A program made the translations under genes and the position numbers. The notes under the pieces were generated by a model that saw only the letters and a program-made list of their open reading frames with translations, searched no databases and was not told the DNA's origin. Positions 35,047-46,505 of a DNA stretch of 64,000 nucleotides are shown here, in pieces (positions within the stretch are counted from its first letter, which is position 1; each line of letters starts with the position of its first letter). Source of the DNA: Cladocopium goreaui (taxonomy: Eukaryota; Sar; Dinophyceae; Suessiales; Symbiodiniaceae); the NCBI GenBank assembly GCA_947184155.2, contig CAMXCT020001001.1:522001-586000 (forward strand), read 5' to 3'.

Positions 35047-35181
35047 TATCCATTATGATCACATGTTATCCCATTGTTATGTGAAGAAAGACCGTGTAAT
35101 TTTCACCTTATGTATGATTTTACCATCGTTATTTTACCCACTTACCCCCACTTGGAGAGGCTCCATCAGTCGCCCATTTAG

Positions 35182-35267
35182 GAGATCTTCGAGCATTTTG
35201 ATGTGGACAGAGATGGCTATTGGAACTACGAGGAGTACTCCAAGTGCCCCTCGGATGGCGCTTCGAG
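35182..35267 (+). CDS. EF-hand exon (complete loop)
   Basis: After CGCCCATTTAG the frame reads EIFEHFDVDRDGYWNYEEYS then KCPSDGAS, ending at GTCCAG in phase 2. The segment is a textbook EF-hand: E-helix EIFEHF, loop D1-V-D3-R-D5-G6-Y-W-N-Y-E-E12, then the F-helix start. D1, D3, D5, G6 and E12 are all present, so Ca2+ binding is expected. Position 8 is Trp instead of the usual Ile/Leu/Val. This is the most secure domain call in the left half. Confidence 0.8.
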
Positions 35268-35276
35268 GTCCAGTCG

Positions 35277-35372
35277 GTTTATAACTCCAATAACTTGGGT
35301 GTATGGTAGATATACCTATACTGAATGGGGGTTATAAACCAACTTATAACTGGGGGGGGCACCACCTTGCAT
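35277..35372. repeat. Palindromic element family 3 next to EF-hand exon
   Basis: CGGTTTATAACTCCAATAAC to GGGTTATAAACCAACTTATA then ACTGGGG. It begins about ten bases after the 35182 exon's donor. Confidence 0.75.
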
Positions 35373-36049
35373 GATGCTACAAGTGGTCAGTTGGCATGCA
35401 CCCGTTTTTGTCCTTGAAAAGCTCTCCGGGCCAAGAAAAGGGCGATTGATGTTCCATTTTACAGGGATTTTGTCGCCATCACTTGAAAAGCCGTATCTGT
35501 TGGAGATGATTGTTTGTGTTGGCTGAGGTGAAAAATGAGGACATTTACCAACCTTTGTTGCTAGACCCCATTAAACCACAAGCAAGTGGTGATTAATCCA
35601 TCATCATCCCATCATCATTGCATCATTATTCCATGATATTCTTAACATTATTGTCATCCCATGACTATCCTTTTTTTTGTCGCACTACTCATGTTACCAT
35701 TTCCCATTCTAGTTGATTTGTTATTGCCCATATGACATCTTGTCCCATGAATAGATTGGCTTCTCCTTTCCATTTTGTAATTTATCTACTATCTTACTCG
35801 TTGGCATCCTATCATTATCCCAACCGTACCCCATTATTATCCCAAGATTATATCACACTATTACTATTACCCCACCATTATCCTTTTATTACCCCATTAG
35901 TATCCCACTATCCAATTCTTAGCCTTTTCAAACCGCAAGCCACCGGCCATTGGCCATCAAGATTCCCCCTTCGACCGAAGCCTCTCCCGAAATCTGGATG
36001 AGTTTGGTTCGGATTCGGGGAATGATCCCAAAATAGAGAATTATTATTA

Positions 36050-36164
36050 TACCCTCTGGTTATTTAACATAGCCATGGAAAATGGCCCATTTATAGATGA
36101 TTTTCCCATTAAAACCTCCATTTATAATGGATTTTCCATGGCTATGTTAAATAACCAAATGGTA
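36050..36164. repeat. Inverted-repeat element family 1
   Basis: TACCCTCTGGTTATTTAACA to TGTTAAATAACCAAATGGTA. The ACATAGCCATGGAAAAT arm is matched by ATTTTCCATGGCTATGT. Confidence 0.85.
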
Positions 36165-36850
36165 ACTTACCCAGATTAGTGAATTGTTATCATTGGATCA
36201 GTGCATTATTAATTCACTTATTTTGGATTAGTGAATTATTATATATATATAATAGAGGATGATTTATTATTGGATAATTGGATGATTGATGGACGATTAA
36301 TTACATTTACCCAGATAATTGGATGGTTAATGGATGATTAATGATTAATCTGATTAACGGATGGTTAATACTAAACCTAGACTTTTTTTGCTTTGTGGTC
36401 CCCCAAGTCATTTTTTTTGACCAGGAAATTCAGCCAGTAAAGATAAATATGTAGACAAGCTAATGTATAGACATATTAATAGATAACATTATTCTTTATC
36501 AGTAGTTCTACAACAGTTCTATATATTAGCTAACATTAATATAAGTTAGCCATTGGGATAATCATGGGACAACATTAGTTCCAGTGGACTTCATATGATA
36601 AGTATGGTCGCCTAAGAGCCCTTTAATGCCAATTTCTTGAACCAATTGTTGGATATTTACTCATGGGAACACATGATTGTTCCATTGTTCTTCCCATGAT
36701 TTTCCCAGATGGAGGTTTCCTAAAAAGTAGGGATACCCTCAATCATCCATGTCAATAGGAATTTCCATTACCAACTATCCAGCTATCGGGGTACCCTCCA
36801 TCATGGAAACCTCCATAGGAATAGAACCAAGGTCTTGCGGCCGTCTCCAG

Positions 36851-36900
36851 TAGAGGCGCTGATGGCCCTGATGAACTCCATGGGAAGATCAAGAAAACTG
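36851..36900 (+). CDS. Exon of EF-hand gene
   Basis: Between GCCGTCTCCAG and the strong donor GTGAGA. In the phase set by 35182-35267 it reads RGADGPDELHGKIKKT. An alternative frame reads EALMALMNSMGRSRK. Phase-matched to the next exon. Confidence 0.6.
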
Positions 36901-37123
36901 GTGAGACTTTATGAGATTTAGATGCAGTGAAATCTACAATGATATTATTCATTGTTTTTATGGGATTTTGTTTGATTTTTCGTGAAATTTGATGAAATGA
37001 CTCGTGGGATTCTGATTTTGGGATTCATGGATTTAACCAAAAAACATGGGAATATACATGGATGTACTTAGAAAATGCTGGGAAGATGATGGGAGAATCT
37101 AACCATCCGTAACTTTTTTTCAG

Positions 37124-37175
37124 TGGTGAATGGTCAGCCATGGGAAGTCGAGCAAATGCTGGATGCTGGGATTGG
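37124..37175 (+). CDS. Exon of EF-hand gene
   Basis: After TTTTTTTCAG the frame reads VVNGQPWEVEQMLDAGIG to GTCATG. Phases match both neighbours (36851 and 38318), giving four consecutive compatible joins from 35182. Acidic helix. Confidence 0.6.
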
Positions 37176-37277
37176 GTCATGGATTAGTCACTAGTAGAAA
37201 AGTCACATACCATGCCACTTTTACCTCCATCATGTATATGATTATGACGGTTCAGCTGATATATATATATATATATA

Positions 37278-37363
37278 CTGGTTGGTGGTTTCAAACATGT
37301 TTTATTTTCCATTTCATATATGGGATGTCATCCTTTTCCAAGCCGGTTAAAACCACCAATCAG
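37278..37363. repeat. Inverted-repeat element family 2 (short copy)
   Basis: CTGGTTGGTGGTTTCAAACA to AAACCACCAATCAG, flanked on both sides by (TA)n. Confidence 0.8.
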
Positions 37364-37396
37364 TATATATATATATATGCATGTATATACATTATA

Positions 37397-37517
37397 TACC
37401 GTTTGGTTATTTAACATAGCCATGGAAAATGGCCCATTTATAGATGATTTTCCCATTAAAACCTCCATTTATGGTTGGGATTTTCCATGGCAAACTGTTA
37501 GTCATAACCAGATGGTA
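37397..37517. repeat. Inverted-repeat element family 1
   Basis: TACCGTTTGGTTATTTAACA to TTAGTCATAACCAGATGGTA. Confidence 0.8.
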
Positions 37518-38317
37518 ATGTTTGTCATGGATCCCAATGCCATAACCTGGCAATTTGGGATAGTTTATGATGGCTGGATAGCATGTCTATGGTATCCACT
37601 TCTGCTGGTATGTCGCGTTTTCTTTTCTCCTTTGATGTGCTGGATATAATGTGGGTAAAACAATGCCATAAACAATCCCCCAGGAAAATCACCATAAATA
37701 GGTCGTATAAACCATTCCCAAATGGGTGGTTACTATTGGCTTAATCACAATGATTGCCAAGATAATGGAGTGTCCTTTCGGAATCTAACTTGGCAGTGAA
37801 CGATTGCGGCGGAAAACATCACCCATAAATATTCAATGGATGGGTAGATTTTGCAGTGCCATGTTTGATTACCAGAGAGTTATTTTAAGATAGTCACACA
37901 GGGTCACAGGGAAGAATATTCTCTACAATCCGCTTGGACGAAAACACGCATTATTTGCGGATGTGCCTACATCATCCTACATGTATATACGTATATATAT
38001 ATATAGATATAGATATAGATTTACGTATCATGCTTAGCTGCTTGCCTTGAAGCGGTATCAAAGATTTGCGGATCGGGTCATGTTAGAACAGCTAAGTTGG
38101 CCACGCCAGCGCAGCGCCAGGTGAAGTCGCCTCCCAGGCCATTTTCACTTGGCTTCTGGATCAGGCCGGGTTCCCATTCCAGAAAAATCAGAAGTCGATG
38201 GTCAACATGTTAGAGTTTAAACCCCTCCAGTATGGTTTATCAAGTTTATCCCAAAAAGATCCCATTTATCGTGGTTTATCCATGTTTATCCCATTTCATG
38301 TTTTTTGGATGGCACAG

Positions 38318-38421
38318 GTGGGCTCCTGCGCAGGTCCACTTGCTTGCGGACGACAAGGGTCGAGGCCTGGCAAAGAAACATGTGGTGAAACTGCACCGCG
38401 GCAGCACCTGGAGTTTGCCGG
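38318..38421 (+). CDS. Exon of EF-hand gene
   Basis: After GGATGGCACAG and in the phase from 37175 it reads WAPAQVHLLADDKGRGLAKK then HVVKLHRGSTWSLP, to a GTTTCC donor. Basic. No family is recognised. Confidence 0.6.
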
Positions 38422-39045
38422 GTTTCCATAAATGCGGGTACCCCAAGGTGTCATCCATTTCAATAGGATTTTCCACTACTGTATAAACCATCCTTTTGGG
38501 GATCCATTTATGGAAACCCCCATAGTTCCCATGTGTCTTGGTGGACAAATGATGGGATGACTGGGGGCTGATCGTTTCTCAGATTTTTGTTAGGGACGAA
38601 TGTAGGGATCGAATCTGGGGATAGAAACAACGCAGAGATGGGTGGTGGGCCCTCAAACGTTTTGTTTGCTGGTCTTTTGATGAGGGCCCTGGTTGAATCA
38701 TGTGTTTGGCATTGGTTTACTTTTTTTTTACAGATGTTGAAACCACCAGCCATGAGGAGTGAAAATTGAAACATGGTTTACCCACATTAACGGTGCAATT
38801 TATTATTTTGGGGCTTCCCAATTGTTTGACAGACCCATATCATCCCATATCATGTCAAGTTGGGTGTTCTTGGTCTTCCCCATTGTATTCCGAGTCGTGT
38901 TTTTTTGGGTTATCAATGTTATATACCCGCATCAAATACCATAAAAATGTCCGATATGTTCAACCCAGAAAAAGAACATATTTACTTGGTGAAATCCTGG
39001 GAGTTTCCACCTATTCCTCCAAATATCCTATCTTTATCCATAGTT

Positions 39046-39160
39046 TATCCTCTGGTAATTTATATAACATAGCTATTGAAAGTTCTTTCATAGAAATAGT
39101 TGAGTTTACCCATTAAGAATGGTGATGTTCTATAGCAAACTGTTAAATTTCCAGAGGGTA
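39046..39160. repeat. Inverted-repeat element family 1
   Basis: TATCCTCTGGTAATTTATAT to TTAAATTTCCAGAGGGTA. It is followed by TTTTCCTATGG repeats at 39170-39240. Confidence 0.8.
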
Positions 39161-39291
39161 AACCTCCATTTTCCTATGGTTTTCCCATGGTTTTCCTATG
39201 GTTTTCCCATTAAAACCTCCATCTTCCTATGGTTTTTCCATGAAAAGATGGTGATTTTCCAGTGGGGTGAAATCGTGGGGTTTTCCACCAG

Positions 39292-39400
39292 GTACACGTC
39301 GCCCAAATTCTGCGACCTCGACATGGACGTGGCAAAGGAACACGCCAAGGTCGATTCGAATGGCGGAGGACTCAAACACTACGAAAAGCTATACCCTTTG
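39292..39400 (+). CDS. EF-hand-like exon
   Basis: After TTTTCCACCAG the frame reads YTSPKFCDLDMDVAKEHAKV then DSNGGGLKHYEKLYPL, with donor GTAATT. DSNGGGLKHYEK has the D1-x-N3-x-G-G6 pattern of an EF-hand loop but Glu falls at position 11 and Gly at 5, so Ca2+ affinity may be reduced. The donor lies inside a family 1 terminal repeat (TACCCTTTG/GTAATT), so that repeat appears to supply the splice site. The join from 38421 is not phase-compatible, so an exon is missing. Confidence 0.65.
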
Positions 39401-39528
39401 GTAATTTAACATGGTTTAATATAGTTTAATATGGTTTAGTATGGTTTTATATGGTTTAATTTGGTTTAGTTTGGTTTTATATGGTTTATATAATATGCAT
39501 GGTTTCAATAATGGGATATTAATGGAAA

Positions 39529-39642
39529 TACCCTCTGGTTATGTCAAAACAGCTATTGAGGCCATGGCCCATGTAGTTCGTTGATTGACCGTTCTTAAAG
39601 ATGGTGATTTTCTATAGCAAACTGTTAGTTTACCAGAGGGTA
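39529..39642. repeat. Inverted-repeat element family 1
   Basis: TACCCTCTGGTTATGTCAAA to TTAGTTTACCAGAGGGTA, with TTTACC-type inner arms. Confidence 0.85.
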
Positions 39643-40707
39643 AATGATGTGAATAATAGTATGTTGATATTATCACAATTCATGTTTATAGTATTTTAAT
39701 GTATTTTATCGTGCGTCACTAGCAATAACATGATATATGACACGTTGTTTTTCATAATATGTGACATATTGTTTTTTGTATGTGTCAGTATTGGTACTAA
39801 TAAGTGTCATAATAGGGAGAACATAATAATAACTACTATAGGTAACTTTGGGCTATAAATAATATAGTTAATCAAGTCAATTAACACATGTTTATTTTGA
39901 ACGGACTGGTAGTTCAATCCTTTAGTTGTTCTTCTATAAATTGAAATTAACCATCACCAGCAAAAGACTTTTTTAATGTGGACTAATGTCCCAAGATTGA
40001 CCATGGTTATTGTCAACAAGGTATGAAAGCACATGACAGCCATGAACATCACATCAAATCAGATATTGTTACAGGTACATATTGTTCATGTTCTTTTCAT
40101 CCATAGCCATAGCTATGGAAAATCCGTGAAGCTCCCATATTTATAGATGATTAATTATGTTTTGCCTATTAGAAATGGTGATTTTCCATGTTAAAGAACT
40201 AGAGGGCAACATACCCCTGACAATGACTATAAATGGCAAATTTTCCCACAGATAATCCACAATTCGCCTAAGACCTAGGGGTAACATGAGTCGGCATGTT
40301 CACTTAAAGGGGTACCTCACACTTTGGAATATCTAAGCTTTGCCATGCCTGGCAGGTCTTGCCTGGAGCGATTCAAGACTGCTGAGCTGCAAAAAAACAC
40401 CTGATACTTTGGGGAAGCCAATTTTATGGATTTATATATATATATATAGTTGAGTTTTTTCAAGCTGTTTTTGTACATGGAATATGTTTGTGGTAACCAG
40501 TTATTTTGCACGGTGCGTCAGATTGGATATGGCCTGCAATGACTTGGGGCTCCTGGTTTGCAGGGGCCTCCCCTGACTTGGAAAGTTTGGAAACTTAAAG
40601 TTGAACTTGATATTTTTTGGTAGAACCATTGATTAATGAAGATATGTAACACATCTAAACTTTTGTTCCTCAAAATTAACTTGATGTACGTGCAATGTAC
40701 CTCACAG

Positions 40708-40796
40708 AAAGGCCAAAGATTTGCCAAAAAGACGCCGGTTTCCGCGTTGAAAACGGGCTCGACGGGGCGGGTCAACCGACTGGATGAGCCAATATG
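40708..40796 (+). CDS. Exon linking EF-hand and polymerase regions
   Basis: Between GTACCTCACAG and GTTTGA it reads KGQRFAKKTPVSALKTGSTG then RVNRLDEPI. It starts in phase 0, matching the 39400 donor, and ends in phase 2, matching the acceptor of the exonuclease exon at 41558. Basic, probably a linker. A GTCAAC donor at 40771 is an alternative end. Confidence 0.6.
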
Positions 40797-41557
40797 GTTT
40801 GACCATCTTACATTGGCTTTAATACAGAATTGGGGGATTTCATCAGAAACAATGGGAAAAGTTTGAGAAAACCCACTGGATGGCTAGTTTAGGACTTTAG
40901 CCTGTTGCAATCAATGGGTGTTTCCTGCAATCCATGGCAAACTGTTAAATAACCAAATGGTAGATATGATCATGTCCATCTTAGGAGGTGAGACCCCGAG
41001 TCTGTCAACAGGTTGCGTTTGCGTCCACTTTTTTTCGCTATCGATTTGTGGCCTCACCAATATTATCTTGTTAAGTAGTCCATGATATTCCATTGTTAAC
41101 AAGATTAATATTAATGTTATACAGTTATATGTCATTATACCATTTTATGTGCCATTTATTCATCTTGTCATTTCTTGCAGTATGTATCAATATGTAATGT
41201 TCGTTCCATTCAACTCATTATTCATGCTGTGCAGCATTCATATTAAATTAATATCTATATTCATCTTACCCAGGTATATTCCATCAACAATCCATGTATT
41301 ATGGTCATTTAATGTCTACAATATTAAGTTGGTATTCCAAGGTTCCATTCAATATTCCACGTTTATTCCATGTATTATTTGAAAGGTTGATTCCCATTCA
41401 GCTAATATTAGAAATAAAAATAGTTGATAAAGAAATTTCCATTCAGCTACTCTCTATCAGCTATTTCTTTTCATATAGAAATACATCCAGTTGATGTACT
41501 TCGCAATCAGCCCTGACTCGCCGTCCGACCACCGTGACTCGCCGTGACTCGCCGGAG

Positions 41558-41612
41558 GCTTGGTGACCGCGTGCACGGCTGGGACACCGAGACCAGCGAG
41601 GCGATCACTGGA
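41558..41612 (+). CDS. Family A DNA polymerase exon: exonuclease motif I
   Basis: The frame reads LGDRVHGWDTETSEAITG. VHGWDTET matches the Exo I strand of family A polymerases (VHACDTEV in plant organellar polymerases), whose Asp and Glu bind the catalytic metals for 3'-5' proofreading. The acceptor CCGGAG is weak. No GT donor precedes the in-frame TGA, so a GC or GA donor would be needed. This is the first of a colinear set of polymerase motifs. Confidence 0.6.
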
Positions 41613-41984
41613 GAATGATGGTGTTTTTGTATCGGGGAATCATGGCCATCTTCGGCCCAACTGGCTGATGATTTTGGAGGTTAAAGTTTTTGTTTGTGAA
41701 TTACATTGAATTATACATATATATATATATATTTATTTATATATATATATATACTGTAATTCTTCCAGATGGATGAAGGATTTCTATGCAAGATTCGGTG
41801 GCGTTTTTTTCCAATATTTGGTGGTTAATGTCCACCTATGATTTAACAATAGGGCCCCCCCCCCCTCTCTCTGACCCTAAATAGACTTAAGGCCACCATA
41901 AAACTTGTTTGTATGTAAAGGTTTTAAATTACCACAATTGAAAACAAATACATAAAATGCAATTTCAAAAAAAAGGAATCCAGC

Positions 41985-42310
41985 AATTGTTTTAGTATTG
42001 ATCTAGCACTCATGTCATGTATTTAGTATTGATTTAGTATTCATGTCATGGATTTAGTATTGATTTAGTATTCATGTCATGGATTCAGTATTGATTTAGT
42101 ATTCATGTCATGAATTTAGTATTGATTTAGTATTCATGTCATGGATTGAGTATTGATCTCGTATTCATGTCATGGATTCAGTATTGATCTAGTATTCACA
42201 TCATGAATTTAGTATTGATTTAGTATTCATGTCATGGATTTAGTATTGATCTCGTATTCATGTCATGGATTTAGTATTGATTTAGTATACATGTCATGGA
42301 TCTGGGCAAA
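41985..42310. repeat. 31-bp minisatellite, about 10 units
   Basis: Tandem units of TTTAGTATTGATTTAGTATT plus CATGTCATGGA with few changes. A direct sub-repeat (TTTAGTATT twice) sits within each unit. From 42310 to 43200 I see AT-rich sequence without genes. Confidence 0.9.
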
Positions 42311-43210
42311 TCTGGGTTTAGGGCCAAAAACAATTAGCTTTATTCAGGGTCAAACTCTAATTAGTGCCAAGGCACCTCATAGGGGGTACCCTTGACGAGT
42401 TGATTTGGGATTGTTTTTGGATAATTTTGAATAAAGGTTTTGACTAGAAAAGAGCAACCATTATTTTTGAAAATTTGAAGTTATCAAGGTAAGATCTAAT
42501 GAGCTGGCAATATGAATTAGTACATGAAAGCCACCTCAAATAAAGCATGGATTTTTTTTTCAGCCCCATCTGGGCAAATCTTTTAGGGCCAAAAAATTTT
42601 AGCTTTATTTAGGGGGCATTTATTATTTATTTTGGGAAAAATTTAGCTTTATTCAGGGGGCATTGACAAATCATAGGTCAACATTAAGTACCAATCCATT
42701 CGCGGGGATGTGTTTTTTTCATTTAACTGACCAATATTTTAAAATTTGAATTTTATCTAGGCGGTCCAAACAAAAAGTAATATAAATCGTTGGTCCATTT
42801 ATCAAACATGTGGATGATATAACCCATTGGATAAGGATCTAACGATCCAACTCTGGGTGATTCCCCAAAAATTGGGGAATAATTTCCCAACACGTGTTTT
42901 TTTTTTGGAGCATCTTAGATTAAATTTGCTGATGATTTGTACTCGATGAGTATCGAAGCACTTTTGGTTGACCCGGATGGAATGTTTAAGCCCGCACTAA
43001 AGCTTAAACAAAACCTTAAGGGTGGATATATCTTAGTACCACGAAATTCCGTTGCTTTGATTGGGATATGAAAAATCTCCAGAAAGATAGACATTAATTT
43101 ACTAAGCTAACTAGCTGAAAATAAACCTGGTATAGTATTTGAAATTGGCAATGAGAACTATCAAAAATTACAATGCCACGCCTCTGTTTCAAACTATAAG
43201 TGCCTAACAT

Positions 43211-43314
43211 ACTGTGGATGGAAGAAATCCTGCACCACCTTGGATGGTTGAAACCCTATAAATGGGATATTTACTACCTATCAACTGGTGCAGCATTTCG
43301 CAACCATCCACGGT
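43211..43314. repeat. Palindromic element family 4, opposite orientation
   Basis: ACTGTGGATGGAAGAAATCC to CGCAACCATCCACGGTA. The interior is the reverse complement of the 7144-7278 copy. Confidence 0.8.
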
Positions 43315-43325
43315 ATTTCCTTAGT

Positions 43326-43435
43326 TACCCTCTGGTTATGTCAAAATCGCTATTGAAACCATGGCCCATTTAGTTCTTGATTTACCGTTCTTAAAGATGG
43401 TGATTTCCATAGCAATGTTAAATTACCAGAGGGTA
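43326..43435. repeat. Inverted-repeat element family 1
   Basis: TACCCTCTGGTTATGTCAAA to TTAAATTACCAGAGGGTA. Close to the 39529 copy. Confidence 0.85.
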
Positions 43436-43538
43436 AACCTAATCACCTAATCCAACTTTTGATATGTTTGATTGTTGTTGCATATCGTACCCCATGATAT
43501 CCCATGAACATCTCTGTAATTACAATAAGTGCCTAACA

Positions 43539-43648
43539 TACCTTCTGGTAAACTCAGAGTTCGCTATGGAACATCATTATTTGAATAGGTAAATCACCTG
43601 TTACTTTGGTCCATTTTCCATAGCTTTTTGCTCGTTTACCAGAGGGTA
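43539..43648. repeat. Inverted-repeat element family 1
   Basis: TACCTTCTGGTAAACTCAGA to CTCGTTTACCAGAGGGTA. Confidence 0.8.
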
Positions 43649-43802
43649 TATCCATTAATATCCCAGTATTTTCCCATGATCATCCCTACAAGACAATATT
43701 ATACTTCATTAAAATGGGATTAAACATTATTCATCCCATATCATTATTAGACATCATTAAAACATGTCTAAGATGAATATGTTGCTTTCCAAGCTGCCAC
43801 AG

Positions 43803-43830
43803 GTGAACTTGGGTCGCGCTCTTAGCCGAC
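43803..43830 (+). CDS. Weak candidate exon
   Basis: After GCTGCCACAG it reads VNLGRALSR to GTTTAA. It is short, and the next bases have another open frame (WEDMGIHRVV). It may not be an exon. Confidence 0.25.
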
Positions 43831-43905
43831 GTTTAAAAAAAGAAAGTGGGAGGACATGGGCATCCACCGCGTCGTGTTGTTAAAGAAACCATTAAGAATG
43901 GGAGT

Positions 43906-44012
43906 TACCCTCTGGTAAATTAACAGTTGGACCCTGATAATAGGCTAGTTTGAATGGAAACTAATCTTCCAACCCCTATCTGGCAGGGTCTATGTTAATT
44001 TACTGGAGGGCA
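43906..44012. repeat. Family 1 element, subfamily b
   Basis: TACCCTCTGGTAAATTAACA to AATTTACTGGAGGGCA. The interior GGAAACTAATCTTCCAACCC is shared only with the copy at 61648-61755. Confidence 0.85.
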
Positions 44013-44225
44013 TATATATATTAACTATATGTGTATAAACACGCATATATATATATGTATCCATATTACACATTTTAATAGTTGTATCTACTTGGATTGA
44101 AAACAGATTGACAAAAAATGTAAACCGCCGATCCACGGGGACTGGATGGGGGCCCCCTCTTATCGAGCTCGCGTGCCTGATGTTGCCTGAAAAGAGTTGC
44201 TGAATTCTATGGTTTATGGTAGATA

Positions 44226-44340
44226 TACCCTCTGGTTATTTAACATAGCTATGGAAATTGCATCATTTCTAGATGATTTATGAGGATTTACCTGTTAAAA
44301 AATGTGATTTCCCATAGCTACGTTAAATAACCACAGGGTA
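44226..44340. repeat. Inverted-repeat element family 1
   Basis: TACCCTCTGGTTATTTAACA to GTTAAATAACCACAGGGTA. Confidence 0.85.
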
Positions 44341-44763
44341 ACTATAGTTAATGGAGGTTACAATGGTTTATGAAGCAACTTATAACTAGGCCCCATCCTG
44401 TATCATGCCTGTATATAATGTATGGCACCATTTTCGTTGCCTCTACGTGACATGTTCTGCTTCCTCTCTATGTTCTTAGGTGAGTACATGCCCAATTTTC
44501 CTTTGCATATTTTGTTGATGCCCCTCTACACACCCATGAGTTCCCATTGTATCACCACTATTTCATAGTAGTTTTTCCCACTGAACATGTCCAACTATGT
44601 TCCCATACCAGTTACGATTTGATACCCAAATGTTCTCATAATATCATCATTTACTACATAGGACTCATACCATATATCATATCATATCATACTAGTATCA
44701 TTTCATATCATCATATCATCATATCAAATTCATATCATAAGTATCAACCATGTATATTATACC

Positions 44764-44868
44764 TACCCTCTGGTAATTTAACATAGCTATTAAAAATGGG
44801 TAAATCTCCATTTTCCTATGGTTTTCCTACGGTTTTCCTATGGTTTTCCCATGAAAACCAGAGGGTAA
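44764..44868. repeat. Family 1 element abutting a polymerase exon
   Basis: TACCCTCTGGTAATTTAACA to CCATGAAAACCAGAGGGTA. Its interior holds GGTTTTCCTA repeats. The polymerase exon begins two bases after its right end (GGGTAAAG/CCC), so the element edge appears to supply the acceptor. Confidence 0.75.
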
Positions 44869-44870
44869 AG

Positions 44871-45022
44871 CCCATTGTCGGATCCAACATCCAGCGCCAC
44901 GATTCCACGATTCCACGATGGCCAAGGCCGACGTGGGCAGACGCCGTGCCACACGGGGCAGGTGGTTTGTGCCACCGCCTACTGCGGAGATGACGTCGAC
45001 TTCGGCGATGGAGCGGGGCATG
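44871..45022 (+). CDS. Family A DNA polymerase exon: exonuclease strand after motif I
   Basis: The frame contains GQTPCHTGQVVCATAYCGDD then VDFGDGA. It aligns well with the GHGEIICFSIYSGPEADFGN region that follows Exo I in plant organellar polymerases: the G-x-V/I-I/V-C strand and the DFG-D/N-G turn are conserved. Upstream in the same frame it reads PLSDPTSSATIPRFHDGQGR. Both other + frames and a - frame are also open across this GC-rich island, but only this one has family motifs. The donor is GTGGGC at 45023. Confidence 0.7.
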
Positions 45023-45087
45023 GTGGGCCATGGCGCCATGGCGCTGATTAAAAAATATATAGATGTGGAGGTTTCCTAAAATAGAGG

Positions 45088-45199
45088 TACCCTCTGGTTA
45101 TTTAACATAGCCATGGAAAGATCCACCATTTTATAGCTGGGTAAATCAACTATAGCTATGGTCATTTTCCATAGCTTTTTGTATGTTTACCAGAGGGTA
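45088..45199. repeat. Inverted-repeat element family 1
   Basis: TACCCTCTGGTTATTTAACA to ATGTTTACCAGAGGGTA. Flanking bases give AG/GTACCC at the left and GGGTAG at the right, i.e. GT and AG at the outer edges. Confidence 0.85.
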
Positions 45200-45758
45200 G
45201 TTAGTATCGTTATAGTTTATTATTGTTCCTTATCCCAACTGACTATAGATAATGATACAATGGTTATCAACTAACTAGTTCATTGGATGAACCATGGAGT
45301 TATACCAACCATGGTGGTTGGATGAACCATAAATAATATAGTTAGTAAATCATGATCAACTATTTTTCGAAGTTATAAAATATATCTGTAAATCCAGTTA
45401 GTATCCAATTATAATCCATGGTCAGATCTAGTCAGTAAATGATAGTGACTGGATCGCAATTGAACAAGGGCCAATGAAACAAAATCACCAAAATGGCAAC
45501 GGAAATGAGTACCCCCATTGAAACCTCCATTTTTAGGGAATTTTCCAATTGCCGTGTTTCATTACCGGAGGGTAACAAAAAAGAAACTGGGAATGCAAAC
45601 AAGACCGCGCCAGGATAATGTGTATATAGATCTGTGTGAGGGACAGAGCCAATAACAAAGGGTGGAAAATGATCGGTATCAGTATGATTGGTTCTATATA
45701 TTATATAGATAGTCAAACATCAATAAACCAGATCGCCATTTTTTTTCTGAAAACATTT

Positions 45759-45881
45759 GCCCTGCTCACCCATGCATTGAACCGCCACTTATCGGCGGTG
45801 ACCAACCCTGCGAATCGGTTCATGTGGGAACCCAAATGGATGGACCATAACAGACAGGAACAACTTGAATCTACTGACTGA
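45759..45881 (+). CDS. Candidate exon between polymerase exons
   Basis: The frame reads ALLTHALNRHLSAVTNPANR then FMWEPKWMDHNRQEQLESTD before TGA. It is strongly protein-like, but I cannot place it in the polymerase alignment. It may be a lineage-specific insertion, an alternative exon or part of another gene. The acceptor is uncertain. Confidence 0.45.
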   Translation, partial: ALLTHALNRHLSAVTNPANRFMWEPKWMDHNRQEQLESTD

Positions 45882-46505
45882 CTAAGTCATGTTTGCCCAA
45901 CAAATCGCTATTTACTGGTGCTCAACTGATTCAATCAGCCATCAGTCCTGGATCTCTCCAATTTGTTGAAGCATAAGTCCCCGGATGATGGTTGTGTAAC
46001 ATGGACAATCTTAGAGATACTGATATTCTGCCAAGAATCGGTGGCTAGGAAATATGTTCATCAAAATGGCAACAAGTTAAGTTGCATTTAGAATTTAACC
46101 ACCCTTCACCAAGTCCTGATGTCACATAAAGCTGAAACTGCTTTGGTTGCTCAACATGTCCTAGGGCAAGCAATCAGCACTAACATTTGGTGAACCCGTC
46201 CTCTGGCTGGTCTTATTTTTATGAAATTCCCGCCGTTGGGGTATGAAGGTACCAGTCTATCTCATCTAACCCAGCTATATAATCTAATCCATTCTATCCA
46301 TTTTTCAAATGGGTCATCGGATTCGCCAACTGTTCAGTAGCAGTTGTTATTAGTTCACCACTGTTCCTATCCCTGGTTGAAAAAATCCATGGCTCATCAA
46401 AGTGGTTATCGGATTCGACCTGGCGATCCTCACCGTGGGTCATCTGAAAGCCTCTTGGAATGGTGATGGAAAATCCCCAAAATCTGAATGTAAGATTTTA
46501 TGTAA

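Noticed and set aside
44827-45039. Minus-strand frame MAPWPTMPRSIAEVDVISAV that looks protein-like
   Set aside because: The + frame over the same bases matches the polymerase exonuclease strand (GQVVCATAYCGDDVDFGDG), so the - frame is a GC-rich shadow.
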